From: Clostridium chrysemydis
GTDB lineage: Bacteria; Bacillota; Clostridia; Clostridiales; Clostridiaceae
Assembly: GCF_015234215.1 (NCBI RefSeq)
Contig: NZ_JADEKP010000007.1
Coordinates: forward strand, 1-64,000
Direction: 5' to 3'
DNA length: 64,000 nucleotides
In this document: positions 27,067 to 37,577 of the stretch, one piece after another
How the letters are laid out: each line of letters starts with the position of its first letter
Position numbering within the stretch: position 1 is the stretch's first letter
Made by a program: the position numbers and the translations under genes
The notes under the pieces: generated by a model
What the model was told of the DNA's origin: nothing
The model's input: only the letters and a program-made list of their open reading frames with translations
Databases searched by the model: none

Positions 27067-28464
27067 ATGGAATTAATAATTCAGACTTTAAAATCACTAT
27101 CACTTGTAATAGTTGACCCCACTTTAGCCTTGATATTAGTAGTATTAGCTTTAGTATTTTATCTAAGAAATAGGAAGATATCAATAATGCAAAAAATGAT
27201 AGCTGGGGAGAGTATAAATTCTCCCTTAGAGCTAACAGCATCCCAAATTTGTTTTGGGTTAATTGGGGGAATACTTGGAAGTATTATTCTTACGTCTTTA
27301 GGAGTAGTATTTTCAAAAACATCAGGAATACAATTTATCTTTATAGTATCCTTGCTACTTATGGTTGTAAAACCAAGATTTATATGTTTTTCATATTCAG
27401 GGGCGGTATTAGGTTTTTTAAGCTTAATAGTTACATATTTATATCCAGAAAAAGGATGGCTTAATATTGACATAGTAAGTCTGATGGTTCTTGTAGGTGT
27501 TTTGCATATTATTGAAGGACTTTTAGTAACCTTTGATGGGAGCAGAGGCTCTATACCTGTATTTACAAAAAAAGATGGAAAAATATTAGGTGGATATGCA
27601 ATGCGAAGGTATTGGGTTTTACCTATAGCTATCTTTATAGCATTAGAAAATATAGATAGCAGTTCAAATTTAATAGCCGGTGTTAACACACCTAGCTTTT
27701 GGCCTTTAATTAGTAATAGTACCGTACTTTTAAGTGGTGCAGCTTTAATGAGTATTCCATTTATGGGGATGTTAAGTTATAGCACTGTCACATTTACTAG
27801 AAGTAGAAAAGAAAAGGTTAGAAGTTCTGGTATTATGATATCCATTTACGGAGCTTGTTTATGCTTAATATCAGGTTTAGCTAATTTTGGACTAGCTGGT
27901 AAGATTATAGTATTAATATTAGCACCACTTCTACACGAACTTATGCTAAATTATAGTAAAAAATTAGAAGAAAAGAGAGAACCTATATTTTATAGTGAAG
28001 AAGGAAGAATAAAAGTTTTAGAAGTCGTACCAGATACTACAGCATATGAAGCAGGTATTAAAGTAGGGGACGATATAATAAAAGTTAATGAAACTTACAT
28101 AAATTCAGAAAAAGATGTTTATGGGTTATCAAGAAGAGAAGTTGGAAGCTGCATGCTTTTAGTAAGAAGAAAAGGTAAAACTTTTGATGTAGAATTAAAG
28201 TTTCAAAAAGATAAAAGGTTAGGACTTGTTTTAGTTCCAATAATGGTTAAAGATGATTCTAAGATTGATGTTGAAAGTAAAAGTTTTAAAGATCTTTTAT
28301 GCAAGATAAAAGAAAAACAAATAGAACTAAACGAAGAAGCTAAAAAGAAAAATATTGAAAAAGAAGAAATAGTATCTGATGAAGAAAAAAGAAAAGAAAT
28401 CGATAAGGTAATCGATGAAATAAAAGATATAGAAGTAATAGAAGAGAAAAAAATAAAAAAATAA
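27067..28464 (+). CDS. PDZ-domain polytopic membrane protein (MinJ-like position)
   Basis: 465 aa with about eight membrane helices in the first 300 residues, a cytoplasmic PDZ domain (about 312-380, IKVLEVVPDTTAYEAGIKVGDDIIKVN) and a Lys/Glu-rich C-terminal tail. The gene follows ftsEX and ctp as minJ (yvjD) does in B. subtilis, where MinJ links DivIVA and MinD at division sites. Sequence-level orthology is not certain; position and architecture support a MinJ-like scaffold. Confidence 0.75.
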   Translation: MELIIQTLKSLSLVIVDPTLALILVVLALVFYLRNRKISIMQKMIAGESINSPLELTASQICFGLIGGILGSIILTSLGVVFSKTSGIQFIFIVSLLLMVVKPRFICFSYSGAVLGFLSLIVTYLYPEKGWLNIDIVSLMVLVGVLHIIEGLLVTFDGSRGSIPVFTKKDGKILGGYAMRRYWVLPIAIFIALENIDSSSNLIAGVNTPSFWPLISNSTVLLSGAALMSIPFMGMLSYSTVTFTRSRKEKVRSSGIMISIYGACLCLISGLANFGLAGKIIVLILAPLLHELMLNYSKKLEEKREPIFYSEEGRIKVLEVVPDTTAYEAGIKVGDDIIKVNETYINSEKDVYGLSRREVGSCMLLVRRKGKTFDVELKFQKDKRLGLVLVPIMVKDDSKIDVESKSFKDLLCKIKEKQIELNEEAKKKNIEKEEIVSDEEKRKEIDKVIDEIKDIEVIEEKKIKK

Positions 28465-28512
28465 TTAATTAGGGCTACTAAACTTTTTAAGTATAGTAGC
28501 CCTAATTAATTT
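28463..28512 (+). terminator. Terminator after the PDZ protein gene
   Basis: AATTAATTAGGGCTACTA pairs with TAGTAGCCCTAATTAATT across a 13-nt loop, followed by T's. A strong, almost perfect stem. Confidence 0.88.
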
Positions 28513-28592
28513 TAAAATACCTATACTTTACTTATTTTTGAAAAGTGGTATATTTACATTAATATGAAAAATAACATAAGAGAGGTGAAAAA

Positions 28593-30563
28593 ATGAGTGA
28601 ATTTAAAATAAAATCAGAATTTAAGCCTACAGGGGATCAACCAAAGGCTATAGATAAATTAGTAGAATCATTAGAAAAGGGAAATGAATTTCAAACGCTT
28701 CTTGGAGTAACAGGTTCAGGTAAAACTTTTACTATGGCAAACATAATAGAAAGAACTAATAGACCTACTTTAGTTTTAGCACACAACAAAACTTTAGCAG
28801 CTCAGCTTTGTGCAGAATTTAAAGAGTTCTTTCCAGATGCTATAGTAGAATACTTTGTTTCCTACTATGATTATTATCAACCTGAAGCTTACGTACCTCA
28901 AACGGATACATTTATAGAAAAAGACGCTTCTATAAACGATGAAATAGATAAGTTAAGGCACTCGGCAACATCAGCATTATTTGAAAGAAGAGATGTAATA
29001 ATAGTGGCTTCAGTATCTTGTATTTATGGTCTTGGTAACCCGGAAGAGTACAAAAATCTTACTATAAGCCTTAGAACGGGTATGGAAAAAGATAGAGATG
29101 AAATAATAAAAAAACTTATAGAAATCCAATACGAAAGAAACGATATAGATTTTTCAAGGGGAACTTTTAGAGTAAGAGGAGATTCTTTAGATATAATTCC
29201 AGCATCTTCTTCAAATAAAGGAATAAGAGTTGAATTCTTTGGAGATGAAATCGAAAGAATAAGAGAATTTGACGTTTTAACTGGAAAGATTTTAGGTGAA
29301 AGAAATCACGCTCAAATCCATCCGGCTTCCCACTTTGCAGCTTCAAGTGAAACTGTTGAAAAGGCTATTTCAAAAATAGAAGATGAATTAGAAGATAGAT
29401 TAAAAGAATTAAATGCTCAAGGGAAATTATTAGAAGCTCAAAGGTTAAAGCAAAGAACTAACTTTGATATAGAAATGATGAGAGAAATGGGCTACTGTAG
29501 TGGAATAGAAAACTATTCAAGAATTTTAGATGGAAGAGATCCAGGAACTCCTCCTAAAACTTTAATAGATTACTTCCCTGAGGATTATTTGATGTTTATA
29601 GATGAAAGTCACGTTACACTTCCTCAAGTTAGGGCTATGTATGCAGGGGATAGGTCTAGAAAAAACACTTTAGTAGATTACGGATTTAGACTTCCTTGCG
29701 CTTACGATAACAGACCTTTGAAGTTTGAAGAATTCGAAAAAAAGATAAATCAAGTAGTCTTTGTAAGTGCAACACCTGCAGCCTACGAAAGAGAACATGA
29801 AGAGGTTATAGCAGAGCAAATAATAAGACCAACAGGGCTTTTAGATCCAGTTATAGAAGTAAGACCTGTAAACAATCAAATAGATGATTTATATTCAGAA
29901 ATTATAAAAACAAATGAAAATGGATATAGAACATTAGTTACTACATTAACTAAGAGGATGGCAGAAGATTTAACTAAGTACTTAATAGAACTTGGCGTAA
30001 AGACTACTTATATGCATTCAGATATAGATACTATGGAAAGAATGAGGATAATTAGGGATTTAAGACTTGGTAAATACGATGTTTTAGTTGGGATAAACCT
30101 TTTAAGGGAAGGGTTAGACATTCCAGAGGTTGCTTTAGTTGCTATCTTAGACGCTGATAAGGAAGGGTTCTTAAGGTCTGAAACTTCAATGGTTCAAACT
30201 ATAGGTAGAGCTGCTAGAAATGCAGATAGTAAAGTTATTATGTATGCAGATAAGATAACAGGATCTATGGAAAGAGCTATTAGTGAAACTGAAAGAAGAA
30301 GAAAGATTCAGATGGAGTATAACGAAGAACACGGAATTACTCCAAAAACTATAATAAAAGATATAAGAGATGTAATTGAGGCGACAAAAGCTTCAGAAGA
30401 AGAAACTAGAGGAGAATTCGAAAATCAACCTAAGGATATGTCTCCAAAAGATAAGAAAAAACTAATTAAAAAGTACACAGATGAAATGATGGACGCTGCT
30501 AAAAATCTTCAATTCGAAAGAGCGGCTGAACTTCGTGATATGATAGATAAATTAAAAAAATAA
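28593..30563 (+). CDS. uvrB: Excinuclease ABC subunit B
   Basis: 656 aa, full UvrB length. Walker [14 protein letters not shown] near residue 45, the beta-hairpin [15 protein letters not shown], helicase motifs ([34 protein letters not shown]) and the C-terminal UVR domain that binds UvrC ([16 protein letters not shown]). It is the damage-verification helicase of nucleotide excision repair. GAGAGGTG ribosome site. No LexA-type box was seen before it, unlike uvrA. Confidence 0.97.
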   Translation: MSEFKIKSEFKPTGDQPKAIDKLVESLEKGNEFQTLLGVTGSGKTFTMANIIERTNRPTLVLAHNKTLAAQLCAEFKEFFPDAIVEYFVSYYDYYQPEAYVPQTDTFIEKDASINDEIDKLRHSATSALFERRDVIIVASVSCIYGLGNPEEYKNLTISLRTGMEKDRDEIIKKLIEIQYERNDIDFSRGTFRVRGDSLDIIPASSSNKGIRVEFFGDEIERIREFDVLTGKILGERNHAQIHPASHFAASSETVEKAISKIEDELEDRLKELNAQGKLLEAQRLKQRTNFDIEMMREMGYCSGIENYSRILDGRDPGTPPKTLIDYFPEDYLMFIDESHVTLPQVRAMYAGDRSRKNTLVDYGFRLPCAYDNRPLKFEEFEKKINQVVFVSATPAAYEREHEEVIAEQIIRPTGLLDPVIEVRPVNNQIDDLYSEIIKTNENGYRTLVTTLTKRMAEDLTKYLIELGVKTTYMHSDIDTMERMRIIRDLRLGKYDVLVGINLLREGLDIPEVALVAILDADKEGFLRSETSMVQTIGRAARNADSKVIMYADKITGSMERAISETERRRKIQMEYNEEHGITPKTIIKDIRDVIEATKASEEETRGEFENQPKDMSPKDKKKLIKKYTDEMMDAAKNLQFERAAELRDMIDKLKK

Positions 30564-30574
30564 TAAATTAACTA

Positions 30575-30601
30575 ACTATAGTCCCTCTTAAACATATATT
30601 A
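30575..30601 (+). promoter_or_regulatory. Candidate sigma-K-type promoter
   Basis: AC (30575-30576), 16 bp, CATATATTA (30593-30601) matches the sigma-K consensus AC-N16/17-CATANNNTA, about 30 bp before the start of an unrecognised gene. In AT-rich DNA this can occur by chance. Confidence 0.35.
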
Positions 30602-30630
30602 AATATAAGTAGTTTAAGGGGGATATATTT

Positions 30631-31053
30631 ATGGATCCAGAAGTTACTGAAATTTTAAATGAGTATTTTGATGCATACAATTTATTTTTAATTGACTTAG
30701 AAATAAAAGCAGCATCTTTTCTTGCAATGGCCAATTTATATTCCATAAACATAAATAAAATTAATGTGGGGATAATTTTAGGAGAAATAGATGGAACTGA
30801 TATTAATTTATTTGAATTATCATCACAAGGACAAAAAATTTCAGTTATAGCTATAGGTATATATGCTTATACAACTTATTATAGATATATTGAAATAATA
30901 CTTATGAATATGTTATTAGATAAAAATATTAACGTTGATAGATATTATACTTTCCATCAATGTGTAATGACTAGTTTAATTGCAAATATTAAGATGCTAG
31001 AACTTATAGAGATTTTTAGCAAAACTCAACCAAATGCGAGATCAATACCTTAA
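30631..31053 (+). CDS. Unrecognised 140-aa protein
   Basis: I do not recognise a family. The protein is soluble-looking, mostly helical, with an acidic N-terminus (MDPEVTEILNEYFDAYNLFL) and hydrophobic segments (KISVIAIGIYAYTTYYRYIEIILMNML). AAGGGGG precedes the ATG. A second unknown gene follows 55 bp downstream. A sigma-K-like promoter upstream would fit a spore coat or other late sporulation product, but this is inference. Confidence 0.6.
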   Translation: MDPEVTEILNEYFDAYNLFLIDLEIKAASFLAMANLYSININKINVGIILGEIDGTDINLFELSSQGQKISVIAIGIYAYTTYYRYIEIILMNMLLDKNINVDRYYTFHQCVMTSLIANIKMLELIEIFSKTQPNARSIP

Positions 31054-31108
31054 CGTTAAAAATATTAGTATAAAATATAGAAAGTGATTATTTAGGAGGA
31101 GTGAGTTT

Positions 31109-31708
31109 TTGAGTAGAAGAAAAAAGATTTATAATTGTGATTTCTGGAGTGATACGACTCTTCCTCCTTGTGCAGAGTTTTTAGGTAATTACAATCCGTT
31201 CATAAAAAATGGGCGGGAGATATTTAGGAATTATAACAGGATATATTGGTTTTTATCTTTTTCAGAGCAGTTAAACAATCAGCCTAAATATAATCCTTGT
31301 GACCCAAATACCTTTACTAACTCAGCAATAGGAAATATTCAAATTTCTTTTCATGACTTTTTAATAGGTTTATTTATAAATCTTGTTCAAAAGGGAGAAA
31401 TAGATTTAAATACTTGTGGGAAAATTCATGAGAATGATAAAGTTGATAACTTCATTAAAGAAACTTTAAACGTTAAAGAAGAAGAAGTTACACAAGTTTT
31501 TGTACCAAGTATTATATATACTATTTCAAATTCTAATGCAATATTATCTTTATATACTGCAAATTTTATTATAAGCAAAACAAATTTTTATATATTACTT
31601 ATGTTAAATAGATTAGAAGGAGATCCAGCTCTTTTCTTTGGGAATAACTCTTATGCTACTCCAGATATAATAAATTACGAATTATCAACATTGTTTATAC
31701 CAAAATAG
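31109..31708 (+). CDS. Unrecognised 199-aa protein, TTG start
   Basis: Not recognised. It starts at a TTG with an ideal AGGAGG (31094-31099). The N-terminal half is rich in aromatic residues and Asn and contains Cys residues (NCDFWSDTTLPPCAEF, NPCDPNTFTN, NTCGKIH), which might crosslink or bind metal. Two hydrophobic stretches (SFHDFLIGLFINLV, LYTANFIISKTNFYILLML) are not clearly membrane helices. Probably co-transcribed with the preceding unknown gene. Confidence 0.6.
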   Translation: MSRRKKIYNCDFWSDTTLPPCAEFLGNYNPFIKNGREIFRNYNRIYWFLSFSEQLNNQPKYNPCDPNTFTNSAIGNIQISFHDFLIGLFINLVQKGEIDLNTCGKIHENDKVDNFIKETLNVKEEEVTQVFVPSIIYTISNSNAILSLYTANFIISKTNFYILLMLNRLEGDPALFFGNNSYATPDIINYELSTLFIPK

Positions 31709-31738
31709 CAGAGTCTAATGATTCTGCTATTATTTTTA
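31703..31738 (+). terminator. Terminator after the unknown gene pair
   Basis: AGCAGAGTC and GATTCTGCT form a hairpin over TAAT, followed by ATTATTTTTATT. Moderate strength. Confidence 0.7.
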
Positions 31739-31817
31739 TTAAATAATCAAATAGTTTGATAATCAAAATAAAATGAGATATAATCTAATTCGGAATTATA
31801 AATTGAAAGGTGATTAT

Positions 31818-32477
31818 ATGAAAGAAATAAATAAAAAGTATTTTAGAGGGTTTGCAGGAATCCTAATTTTAATAGGTATGATATTATCATTTACACTTCA
31901 AATGATGTCAAATGATATAGATGGATATTTTGGAAGGATTTTAGGATTCTTTTCTTATTTTACTGAATTTGCGAATATTTTAGTGATGCTTCTATTTTTA
32001 AATAACTCAATTCTAAATAGAAAAATAGAATGGCTTAATAAAAGAAGTATAAAGGGTGCTATAACTTTATATATCTGCGTTGCTGGACTTGTATTTTTCT
32101 TAATATTAAATAGCGAGTGGAAACAAACAGGTATAGAAAAGTTTCAAACGTATATACTTCACGGTTTTGCACCTCTTGCAATATTATTTGATTGGCTTAT
32201 TTTAGAAAAGGAATCAAATTATGAATACAAAGATATATTAGGCTGGGTAGTTTTCCCTATAGTATATTTATTCTGGGCTTTAGCTGTAGGAAATGTTATA
32301 GGAGTATATCCTTATTCATTTTTAGATATGAATGTTTTATCCTTAGAAGGATTAATAGTAAATGTATTTTTCTTAGTGATAGCATTCCTTATGCTATCTA
32401 GCGCTATAGTTTTTATAGATAAATTTAGATTTAAAGCTAAAAAGGCTACTGAAATTAATAATATATCATTTAGGTAA
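31818..32477 (+). CDS. Pr6Pr-family six-helix membrane protein
   Basis: 219 aa with six predicted membrane helices. FFSYFTEFANILVMLLF, HGFAPLAILFDWLIL and VIGVYPYSFLDMN are features of the Pr6Pr family, related to FAR-17a/AIG1 proteins. Biochemical role unknown. I chose the ATG at 31818 because AAAGGTGAT lies upstream of it; the frame opens at 31773. Terminator follows. Confidence 0.75.
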   Translation: MKEINKKYFRGFAGILILIGMILSFTLQMMSNDIDGYFGRILGFFSYFTEFANILVMLLFLNNSILNRKIEWLNKRSIKGAITLYICVAGLVFFLILNSEWKQTGIEKFQTYILHGFAPLAILFDWLILEKESNYEYKDILGWVVFPIVYLFWALAVGNVIGVYPYSFLDMNVLSLEGLIVNVFFLVIAFLMLSSAIVFIDKFRFKAKKATEINNISFR

Positions 32478-32478
32478 T

Positions 32479-32521
32479 TTAAAAAGGTTATGCTGTATAA
32501 ATTTAGGCATAACCTTTTTAA
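32479..32521 (+). terminator. Terminator after the Pr6Pr-like gene
   Basis: AAAAAGGTTATGC pairs with GCATAACCTTTTT across a 15-nt loop. Confidence 0.8.
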
Positions 32522-32564
32522 TATTTCATGGTACAAAATGGTATAATTATAGTGGGGTGAGTTT

Positions 32565-33884
32565 ATGGGTAAAGATAATGTAAATATACCGTATAAGGTT
32601 ATATTGTTTCTTTCTTTTGGTACAGTTATAGTTGTAACAGTGATTTCTTTAATATTTTCTTTATTAGATATAAATAATATAAAACTTGATTCTATAAAAG
32701 GTGTCTTCAAATCAGGAGATACGAGTTCTATAAAAAAATCGGGAAATGATGATTATAAAGAAATTATAAAAGGAGATTCAAATAGCCTTTATAGAGTAGA
32801 GAAAAATAATAAATTAAGCTATATCGATAAAGAATTTAAAACTGTTATAAAACCTAATACTTACGACTACGGAAGAGATTTTAAAGAGGGAGTAGCTATA
32901 GTTTCAAAGGGCGATAAAGTAGGTGTTATAAATTCAAATGGAAGAGAAATATTTAAATTAGAATATGATGATATTACAGACTTTAATGAAGGGTATGCTT
33001 TAGGGTTAAAGGGAGGTAATATAGATATTTTAAGTTTAAATGGGGATATAACATGCCTTAGTGGATTTTATACAAGCATATATAGAGGATTCGAATCAGG
33101 GCGGGCAGTTATAACCTTAGATTCTAAATCTACAATAATAGATTATAAAGGGAATATTATATTAGATAATTTAGTAGAGCCTGATATTTTTGATGGTATG
33201 ATTATTACTGAAAATGATATATATAACTTAAATGGTTATAAAATAAATGAAGAAGTGAAGCTATTTGATTATAAAAATAATATTGCAATCTATAAGGAAA
33301 GACTTACTGATAATTACTTAAATGAAAAAAAGATAGATTTTAAATATAATAATGTGTATTTTAATGATGGTCTAATATTACTTTCAGATGAAAACCATGC
33401 AGTTAGAGTGTATGATTACAATCTAAAGCTAATTTATGAAGGGGATAAGTCTTTTAATATTTCTATAAATAATGGATATATAATAATAAATGATTATTCA
33501 AATATTATTATTAAGGATAAAACAGGAAAAGATATAAATAAAATTAAAAGTAGATCTTCAAGTGATGAACTTTTATATATTTTAGGTGTAAATAAAACAT
33601 TTTTAGTCACTAAAGAGTTTTTTGAAGACGAAGAAAACTATTATATTTATAACAATAAAGGCGATTTTTTAAAAAAGAAAGAGGATAATTTATACGAATT
33701 ATATGATGATATATTAATTGAAAGAAGTAAAGATTATATTAGTATTTACAATAAAGATTTAAAGGAAATTTATAAAGAAAAGGGAGAATTCACTTATAAA
33801 TATGATGGGGAAATAATAACGTTAGAAGAGGGTAGTCCTAAAGATAGAATATATTTAAATAAAAATATGAAGAAGTTTAGTTAG
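32565..33884 (+). CDS. Membrane-anchored WG-repeat-like protein
   Basis: 439 aa: one N-terminal membrane helix (about 11-35) followed by a long outer domain built from short repeats of the type DKVGVINSNGREIFK and STIIDYKGNIILD, resembling WG beta-propeller repeats. The later part (ICNKD..., YNNKGDFLKKK, YNKDLKEIYKEK) continues the pattern. WG-repeat proteins are common in clostridia but their function is unknown. The ATG follows GGGGTGAG. Confidence 0.65.
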   Translation: MGKDNVNIPYKVILFLSFGTVIVVTVISLIFSLLDINNIKLDSIKGVFKSGDTSSIKKSGNDDYKEIIKGDSNSLYRVEKNNKLSYIDKEFKTVIKPNTYDYGRDFKEGVAIVSKGDKVGVINSNGREIFKLEYDDITDFNEGYALGLKGGNIDILSLNGDITCLSGFYTSIYRGFESGRAVITLDSKSTIIDYKGNIILDNLVEPDIFDGMIITENDIYNLNGYKINEEVKLFDYKNNIAIYKERLTDNYLNEKKIDFKYNNVYFNDGLILLSDENHAVRVYDYNLKLIYEGDKSFNISINNGYIIINDYSNIIIKDKTGKDINKIKSRSSSDELLYILGVNKTFLVTKEFFEDEENYYIYNNKGDFLKKKEDNLYELYDDILIERSKDYISIYNKDLKEIYKEKGEFTYKYDGEIITLEEGSPKDRIYLNKNMKKFS

Positions 33885-33933
33885 TATTTTAAGTTAAATA
33901 ATATAAAAAATTAATAATCAGTACACAGCTAAG

Positions 33934-33972
33934 ACTTATAATAATTCTTAAGAAATATTATAAGTTTTTTTC
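33934..33972 (+). terminator. Terminator after the WG-repeat gene
   Basis: ACTTATAATA (33934-33943) pairs with TATTATAAGT (33956-33965), followed by TTTTTTTC. Confidence 0.75.
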
Positions 33973-34038
33973 TTTTTAAATGCATGCCAATATGATAGAA
34001 TTGGATTATTATTTAATAATACATATTAATTAGAAAGT

Positions 34039-34090
34039 TTGACAAGTGGACAAGTTAAAATTATTATATATATAATGGGAACTTATGTTC
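34039..34090 (+). promoter_or_regulatory. uvrA promoter with LexA-type SOS box
   Basis: TTGACA (34039-34044), 17 bp, TATTAT (34062-34067), then GAACTTATGTTC (34079-34090), an exact match to the Gram-positive LexA consensus GAACNNNNGTTC. The box lies around the expected transcription start, where LexA would block transcription. Confidence 0.75.
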
Positions 34091-34152
34091 GAGAATTAAT
34101 CTGATAATATAAGCTAAAAATATAGATAATAAAAAGGAGAGGTACGTAGATT

Positions 34153-36975
34153 ATGAAAGATAAAATAATAATTAAAGGTGCTAAGGTACATAACTTAAAA
34201 AATGTAGATTTAGAAATACCAAGAGATAAACTCGTAGTATTTACAGGTCTTTCAGGTTCAGGAAAGTCTTCACTTGCTTTTGATACTCTTTACGCAGAAG
34301 GGCAAAGAAGATATGTTGAATCTCTTTCAGCATACGCAAGACAATTCTTAGGTCAAATGAATAAACCGGATGTAGAATATATAGAAGGATTATCACCTGC
34401 AATTTCAATAGATCAAAAAACTACAAGTAAAAACCCAAGGTCAACTGTTGGTACTATAACGGAAATATATGATTACTTAAGACTTTTGTATGCAAAGGTT
34501 GGAATTCCCCATTGTCCTAAATGTGGGAAAGTTATATCTCAGCAATCTGTAGACCAAATAGTAGATGGTGTTATGAGTCTAGAAGATAGAGCAAAGGTTC
34601 AAATATTAGCACCTATTATAAGAGGAAGAAAAGGAACTCACGAAAAAGTACTACAAAACATCAAAAAGAACGGTTTTGTAAGAGTTAGAGTTGATGGAGA
34701 AATCTACGAGATAACAGAAGAGGAAATCAAATTAGATAAAAATAAAAAACACAATATAGAAGCTGTTGTAGATAGACTTGTAATAAAAGAAGGAATAGAA
34801 GGAAGATTATCAGATTCTATAGAAACTGCATTAAAACTTGCGGACGGATTAGTTATAGTAAATGAAATAGGAGGAGAACATAGATTATTTAGTGAAAAAT
34901 TCTCTTGTCCTGACTGTGGTATTAGTATTGAAGAAATAGCACCTAGATTATTTTCTTTTAACTCTCCATTTGGTAAGTGCGACTATTGTGATGGACTTGG
35001 AACACTTATAGAAATAGATGAAGATTTAGTAATTCCAGATAGAAATCTAAGTATAATGGAAGGGGCTATAGCACCTTGGGGAGAAGGAAGAACTAAAGAT
35101 GATTCTTGGACATTTGCATTTTTAAAGGCATTAAGTAAAGAATATAACTTTAATTTAAATACACCTATAAAAGATTTAGATAGAGATGTAATAGATCTTA
35201 TACTTTATGGAAGTAACGGAAAAAGAGTTAAGGTAAATTACGTTAAAGAAGGGATTAAAGCGACATATAACTCAGCTTGGGAAGGTGAGATAAATGCTCT
35301 TCAAAGAAGATATAGAGAAACTAACTCAGATACTATAAAAGGTGAAATCGAAAAGTATATGAGCAACAAATTCTGTCCTAAATGTAAGGGGGCTAGGCTT
35401 AAAAAAGAGGCTTTAGCAGTAACTGTTGGCGAAAAAAATATTTTTGAATTTACAGAATTACCAATTAGAGAAGAATTAGATTATTTAAATAACATAGAAT
35501 TCTCAGAAAAGAATAAAATAATAAGTGAACAGATAGTTAAAGAGATAAAAAGTAGGTTAGAGTTCTTAGTAAACGTAGGTTTAGATTACTTAAATCTTTC
35601 TAGAGCTTCAGGAACGTTATCAGGAGGGGAGTCTCAGAGAATAAGGCTTGCAACTCAAATAGGATCTGCACTTATGGGAGTTTTATATATACTAGATGAA
35701 CCTAGTATAGGGCTTCATCAAAGAGATAACGACAGACTTATAGAAACCTTAAAAAATTTAAGGGATGTAGGAAATACTGTAATAGTTGTTGAACATGATG
35801 AAGATACTATAAGAGAGGCAGATTATGTAGTTGACATTGGACCTAGAGCGGGAGAACACGGAGGAGAAATAGTAGCTTGTGGTACTATTGAAGAAATAAA
35901 AAAATCAGATAGATCTCTTACTGCTGATTATTTAACAGGAAGAAAGAAAGTTGAAGTTCCTAAAGAAAGAAGAAAAGGAAACGGAAACTTTATAAAAGTA
36001 GTTAAGGCAAAAGAAAATAACCTTAAAAACGTAACAGCAAGTTTCCCTTTAGGAACTTTAACTATGGTTACTGGAGTTTCAGGGTCAGGAAAGAGTACTC
36101 TAGTAAATGAAATACTTTATAAGGGTCTTAATAAACTAGTAAATAAAAGCAGAAACTCAGTTGGAGCTCACAAAGAGATAACAGGCTTTGAAAATATAGA
36201 TAAAATAATAGATATAGATCAAAGTCCTATAGGAAGAACACCTCGTTCAAACCCTGCGACATACACTGGCACATTCGATATAATAAGAGAACTCTTCGCT
36301 CAAACTCCTGAAGCTAAAATGAGAGGGTATAAACCTGGAAGATTTAGTTTTAATGTTAAGGGCGGAAGATGTGAAGCTTGTTCTGGAGATGGAATAATCA
36401 AAATAGAGATGCAATTCCTTTCAGATGTTTACGTTCCTTGTGAGGTATGTAAAGGAAAAAGATATAATAGAGAAACTCTTGAAGTTAAGTATAAAGGCAA
36501 AAGTATAGATGACGTATTAAATATGACAGTTGAAGAGGCTTTAGAATTCTTCGAACATATTCCAAGAATCAAAAACAAACTTCAAACACTTTTTGATGTT
36601 GGTTTAGGATATATAAGACTAGGTCAACCTTCAACTCAACTTTCAGGAGGGGAAGCACAAAGAATTAAATTAGCAACAGAGTTATCAAAGAGAAGTACAG
36701 GAAAAACTTTATACATCTTAGATGAACCTACAACAGGGCTGCATATAGATGACGTTAATAGGTTAGTTCAAATACTTCAAAGATTAGTAGATACAGGTAA
36801 CACAGCTATAGTTATAGAACATAACTTAGATATGATAAAATGTGCTGACTATATTATAGACTTAGGGCCAGAAGGCGGAGACAAAGGTGGTACGTTAGTA
36901 GCAGAAGGTACACCAGAAGAAATATCAAAAGTAAAAGAATCTTATACAGGAAAATATTTAAAGAAGATGCTATAA
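34153..36975 (+). CDS. uvrA: Excinuclease ABC subunit A
   Basis: 940 aa with two ABC ATPase modules: Walker [13 protein letters not shown] near 32 and [15 protein letters not shown], signatures [12 protein letters not shown] and [12 protein letters not shown], each with DEP Walker B. Zinc-finger cysteine pairs CPKCGK, CPDCG, CDYCDG, CPKCKG and CEACSGDG with CEVCKGKR are intact. UvrA recognises DNA lesions and loads UvrB. Here uvrA is separated from uvrB by four genes and has its own SOS promoter. Confidence 0.98.
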   Translation: MKDKIIIKGAKVHNLKNVDLEIPRDKLVVFTGLSGSGKSSLAFDTLYAEGQRRYVESLSAYARQFLGQMNKPDVEYIEGLSPAISIDQKTTSKNPRSTVGTITEIYDYLRLLYAKVGIPHCPKCGKVISQQSVDQIVDGVMSLEDRAKVQILAPIIRGRKGTHEKVLQNIKKNGFVRVRVDGEIYEITEEEIKLDKNKKHNIEAVVDRLVIKEGIEGRLSDSIETALKLADGLVIVNEIGGEHRLFSEKFSCPDCGISIEEIAPRLFSFNSPFGKCDYCDGLGTLIEIDEDLVIPDRNLSIMEGAIAPWGEGRTKDDSWTFAFLKALSKEYNFNLNTPIKDLDRDVIDLILYGSNGKRVKVNYVKEGIKATYNSAWEGEINALQRRYRETNSDTIKGEIEKYMSNKFCPKCKGARLKKEALAVTVGEKNIFEFTELPIREELDYLNNIEFSEKNKIISEQIVKEIKSRLEFLVNVGLDYLNLSRASGTLSGGESQRIRLATQIGSALMGVLYILDEPSIGLHQRDNDRLIETLKNLRDVGNTVIVVEHDEDTIREADYVVDIGPRAGEHGGEIVACGTIEEIKKSDRSLTADYLTGRKKVEVPKERRKGNGNFIKVVKAKENNLKNVTASFPLGTLTMVTGVSGSGKSTLVNEILYKGLNKLVNKSRNSVGAHKEITGFENIDKIIDIDQSPIGRTPRSNPATYTGTFDIIRELFAQTPEAKMRGYKPGRFSFNVKGGRCEACSGDGIIKIEMQFLSDVYVPCEVCKGKRYNRETLEVKYKGKSIDDVLNMTVEEALEFFEHIPRIKNKLQTLFDVGLGYIRLGQPSTQLSGGEAQRIKLATELSKRSTGKTLYILDEPTTGLHIDDVNRLVQILQRLVDTGNTAIVIEHNLDMIKCADYIIDLGPEGGDKGGTLVAEGTPEEISKVKESYTGKYLKKML

Positions 36976-36987
36976 GGTTCGAGAAAT

Positions 36988-37022
36988 AAATAACTGGCTT
37001 AGACCTTGGTGTAAAGCCAGTT
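36988..37022 (+). terminator. Terminator-like hairpin after uvrA
   Basis: TAACTGGCTT and AAGCCAGTTA form a stem across a 13-nt loop; the following T run is weak, so efficiency is uncertain. Confidence 0.6.
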
Positions 37023-37120
37023 ATTAGATATCTTTAATTTATTTGTAATATTAAAGAATGAATTAAGGCAAAAATTAGTGTATAATTACAAGGATAAAGT
37101 AAATATTTTGAGGTGAAGAT

Positions 37121-37561
37121 ATGAGTTTTTCAAAAATAATTGGGGGCGTATTCGGAATAATTTTCATCGTAATCTTGTACTTTATAATTTTTTACGCGTT
37201 AAAAATAATGGCGAAAGACGTTAAAAATGGCGAAAAGAAAAAGCGACCAGTCGGCCATAAGCATCACGGGATTGAAGTGATTGCTAGCGGAGAAAATAAT
37301 AACTTAAAAGTAGGTACTATAATACCTATAAAGACTTATATGAGTATAGGTAGGACAGATGATAATACGATAATTCTTACAGATAAATACGTATCTGGTA
37401 AGCACGCTAGGATATTGGTAAAAAATAATGTACTTATATTAGAAGACCTAGGTAGTACTAACGGAACTTACCTAAATGGACAGAAAATACAAAACAAAGT
37501 TAAATTATTTACACGTGATGAAATTAGAATAGGTACTGCTGTATTTAAGGTTTTAACTTAG
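37121..37561 (+). CDS. Membrane-anchored FHA-domain protein
   Basis: 146 aa: one N-terminal helix (about 7-29), a basic linker and a complete forkhead-associated domain (about 65-146) with the phosphothreonine-binding signature SIGR, SGKHARI and LEDLGSTNGTYLNGQKI. It is first in an operon with an FtsW/RodA protein and PBP2, an arrangement also seen with serine/threonine-kinase-controlled wall synthesis in other Gram-positives. It probably recruits phosphorylated wall-synthesis proteins at the membrane. Confidence 0.88.
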   Translation: MSFSKIIGGVFGIIFIVILYFIIFYALKIMAKDVKNGEKKKRPVGHKHHGIEVIASGENNNLKVGTIIPIKTYMSIGRTDDNTIILTDKYVSGKHARILVKNNVLILEDLGSTNGTYLNGQKIQNKVKLFTRDEIRIGTAVFKVLT

Positions 37562-37577
37562 GAACAGGGGTGAAGAA

